A DNA stretch of 6,660 bases from Actinomycetota bacterium (GTDB lineage Bacteria > Actinomycetota > Thermoleophilia > UBA2241), in assembly GCA_003158705.1 (NCBI GenBank), contig PMKX01000153.1, forward strand, positions 1 through 6,660, read 5' to 3'. Positions 6,397 to 6,660 of this stretch are shown piece after piece. The notes beneath the pieces were generated by a model. The model had not been told where the DNA came from. It saw nothing but the letters and a program-made list of their open reading frames with translations, and ran no database searches. Position 1 is the stretch's first letter. Each line of letters begins with the position of its first letter. A program made the position numbers and the translations under genes.

Positions 6397-6415
6397 ATCT
6401 TTGAAAACTGAACAG
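6397..6415 (+). promoter_or_regulatory. boxA-like antitermination / processing element
   Basis: ATCTTTGAAAACTGAACAG closely resembles the rRNA leader element TTCTTTGAAAACTaAACA of Bacillus and its Streptomyces counterpart. In the RNA, boxA binds NusB-NusE (S10) and lets RNA polymerase resist Rho-dependent termination in untranslated rRNA. It lies about 160 nt after the P2 start and about 230 nt before 16S, a usual place. Confidence 0.75.
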
Positions 6416-6423
6416 TGCGAGTA

Positions 6424-6451
6424 GTCGATCGTCTGTACGCAGGCGGTCGAC
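6424..6451 (+). other. Leader stem-loop 1, 12 bp with UACG loop
   Basis: GTCGATCGTCTG (6424-6435) pairs over its full length with CAGGCGGTCGAC (6440-6451), two pairs being G·U, closing over TACG (6436-6439), a UNCG-type tetraloop. It begins 9 nt after the boxA-like element. Confidence 0.65.
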
Positions 6452-6463
6452 GAACGCCAGTGC

Positions 6464-6490
6464 GCCTGCGCACCTTCGGGTGCGACAGGC
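6464..6490 (+). other. Leader stem-loop 2, 11 bp with UUCG loop
   Basis: GCCTG (6464-6468) and CGCACC (6469-6474) pair with GGTGCG (6479-6484) and CAGGC (6486-6490), with one bulged A at 6485 and a C(UUCG)G tetraloop. A further helix, CGCCAG (6455-6460) with CTGGCG (6505-6510), could enclose it. Confidence 0.65.
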
Positions 6491-6507
6491 CCAAATTACC
6501 CCGTCTG

Positions 6508-6558
6508 GCGATCCGTCGTTGCTGAAACTCCGGCTCTCACGGCCGGTAGTCGGGTCGC
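6508..6558 (+). other. Leader stem-loop 3, two-tier
   Basis: Outer helix GCGATCCG (6508-6515) pairs with CGGGTCGC (6551-6558), 8 bp with one G·U. Inner helix ACTCCGGC (6527-6534) pairs with GCCGGTAGT (6542-6550) with one bulged T at 6547 and a 7-nt loop. Three bases (6508-6510) are shared with the helix that could enclose stem-loop 2, so the two are alternatives. Confidence 0.5.
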
Positions 6559-6564
6559 AGACAA

Positions 6565-6600
6565 ACGAGGCGCAAGCCTCGTCATTTGAGCTTCGAGCTC
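6565..6600 (+). other. Leader stem-loops 4 and 5
   Basis: ACGAGGC (6565-6571) pairs perfectly with GCCTCGT (6576-6582) over a GCAA (GNRA-type) tetraloop. Five bases later GAGCT (6588-6592) pairs with AGCTC (6596-6600) over a TCG loop. Confidence 0.6.
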
Positions 6601-6605
6601 TTCCT

Positions 6606-6643
6606 AAGCTTGTCCCGGGGCTTCGGCCCCGAGCATCAAGTTT
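6606..6643 (+). other. Leader stem-loop 6 abutting the 16S 5' end
   Basis: CGGGGC (6616-6621) pairs perfectly with GCCCCG (6626-6631) over a UUCG tetraloop. An outer helix, AAGCTTG (6606-6612) with CAAGTTT (6637-6643, one G·U), would bring the pairing right up to the mature 16S 5' end and so may guide 5' maturation. Confidence 0.55.
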
Positions 6644-6660
6644 TCTCGGAGAGTTTGATC
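6643..6660 (+). rRNA. rrs: 16S ribosomal RNA, first ~18 nt only
   Basis: The window ends in TCGGAGAGTTTGATC, containing AGAGTTTGATC, the universal bacterial 16S 5' sequence (the 27F primer site). Aligning with E. coli and Bacillus 16S puts the mature 5' end at about 6643, uncertain by a few bases. The rest of the operon lies beyond the window. Confidence 0.93.

Larger units (their letters stand above)
6242..6642 (+). other. Pre-16S rRNA leader (non-coding)
   Basis: About 400 nt transcribed from P2 and about 490 nt from P1, between the promoters and 16S. No plausible protein gene lies in it on either strand. The first half (6242-6396) has modest hairpins, for example 6297-6313 (GGGGGC/GCCTCC) and 6356-6371 (GCCGC/GCGGT). 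After a boxA-like element come several strong stem-loops up to the 16S start. The 5' strand of the RNase III processing stem should be in this part, but its partner downstream of 16S is outside the window. Confidence 0.8.

Noticed and set aside
1..6660. CRISPR array, insertion sequence, tRNA, phage or defence system
   Set aside because: I found no regularly spaced repeats, transposase motifs, tRNA cloverleaf or atypical composition.

Overview
The window is high-GC bacterial DNA in which every supported gene lies on the + strand. I think it comes from a chromosome of a deep-branching Actinomycetota, Thermoleophilia-like. Three observations suggest this. The mpg–tyrS neighbourhood close to argH resembles the actinobacterial layout as I recall it from Mycobacterium. 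Two genes appear to have leaderless actinobacterial promoters (TANNNT, 6-7 nt, ATG). The 16S leader and 5' end also look actinobacterial or Firmicutes-like. The lineage is an inference, because only about 18 bases of 16S are present.

Layout, left to right: (1) the 3' end of argH (1-417), the last enzyme of arginine synthesis; (2) mpg (475-1080), a 3-methyladenine/alkyladenine DNA glycosylase with all key active-site residues visible; (3) a long-form NIF3-family metal-binding protein (GTG start at 1231, end 2229); (4) a large U32-family protein with a DUF3656-like middle (2262-4724), of the group now linked to tRNA/rRNA hydroxylation rather than proteolysis; (5) tyrS (4821-6050), tyrosyl-tRNA synthetase; (6) a ~590-nt non-coding rRNA operon front end (6051-6642) with two near-consensus promoters, a boxA-like antitermination element and a chain of strong stem-loops; (7) the first bases of 16S rRNA (from about 6643), where the window ends.

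Functionally, the right two thirds concern translation: a probable RNA-modifying U32 protein, an aminoacyl-tRNA synthetase, then an rRNA operon. The NIF3 gene and the U32 gene are 32 nt apart and probably co-transcribed. mpg and tyrS each seem to have their own leaderless promoter. The only hairpin between tyrS and the rRNA promoters has no U-tract, so some tyrS transcripts may run into the rRNA leader.

I found no mobile element, CRISPR array, tRNA or defence or biosynthetic system. The protein-coding part is housekeeping. The most interesting structure is non-coding: the rRNA control region at 6093-6640, followed by the long NIF3/U32 pair of uncertain function.
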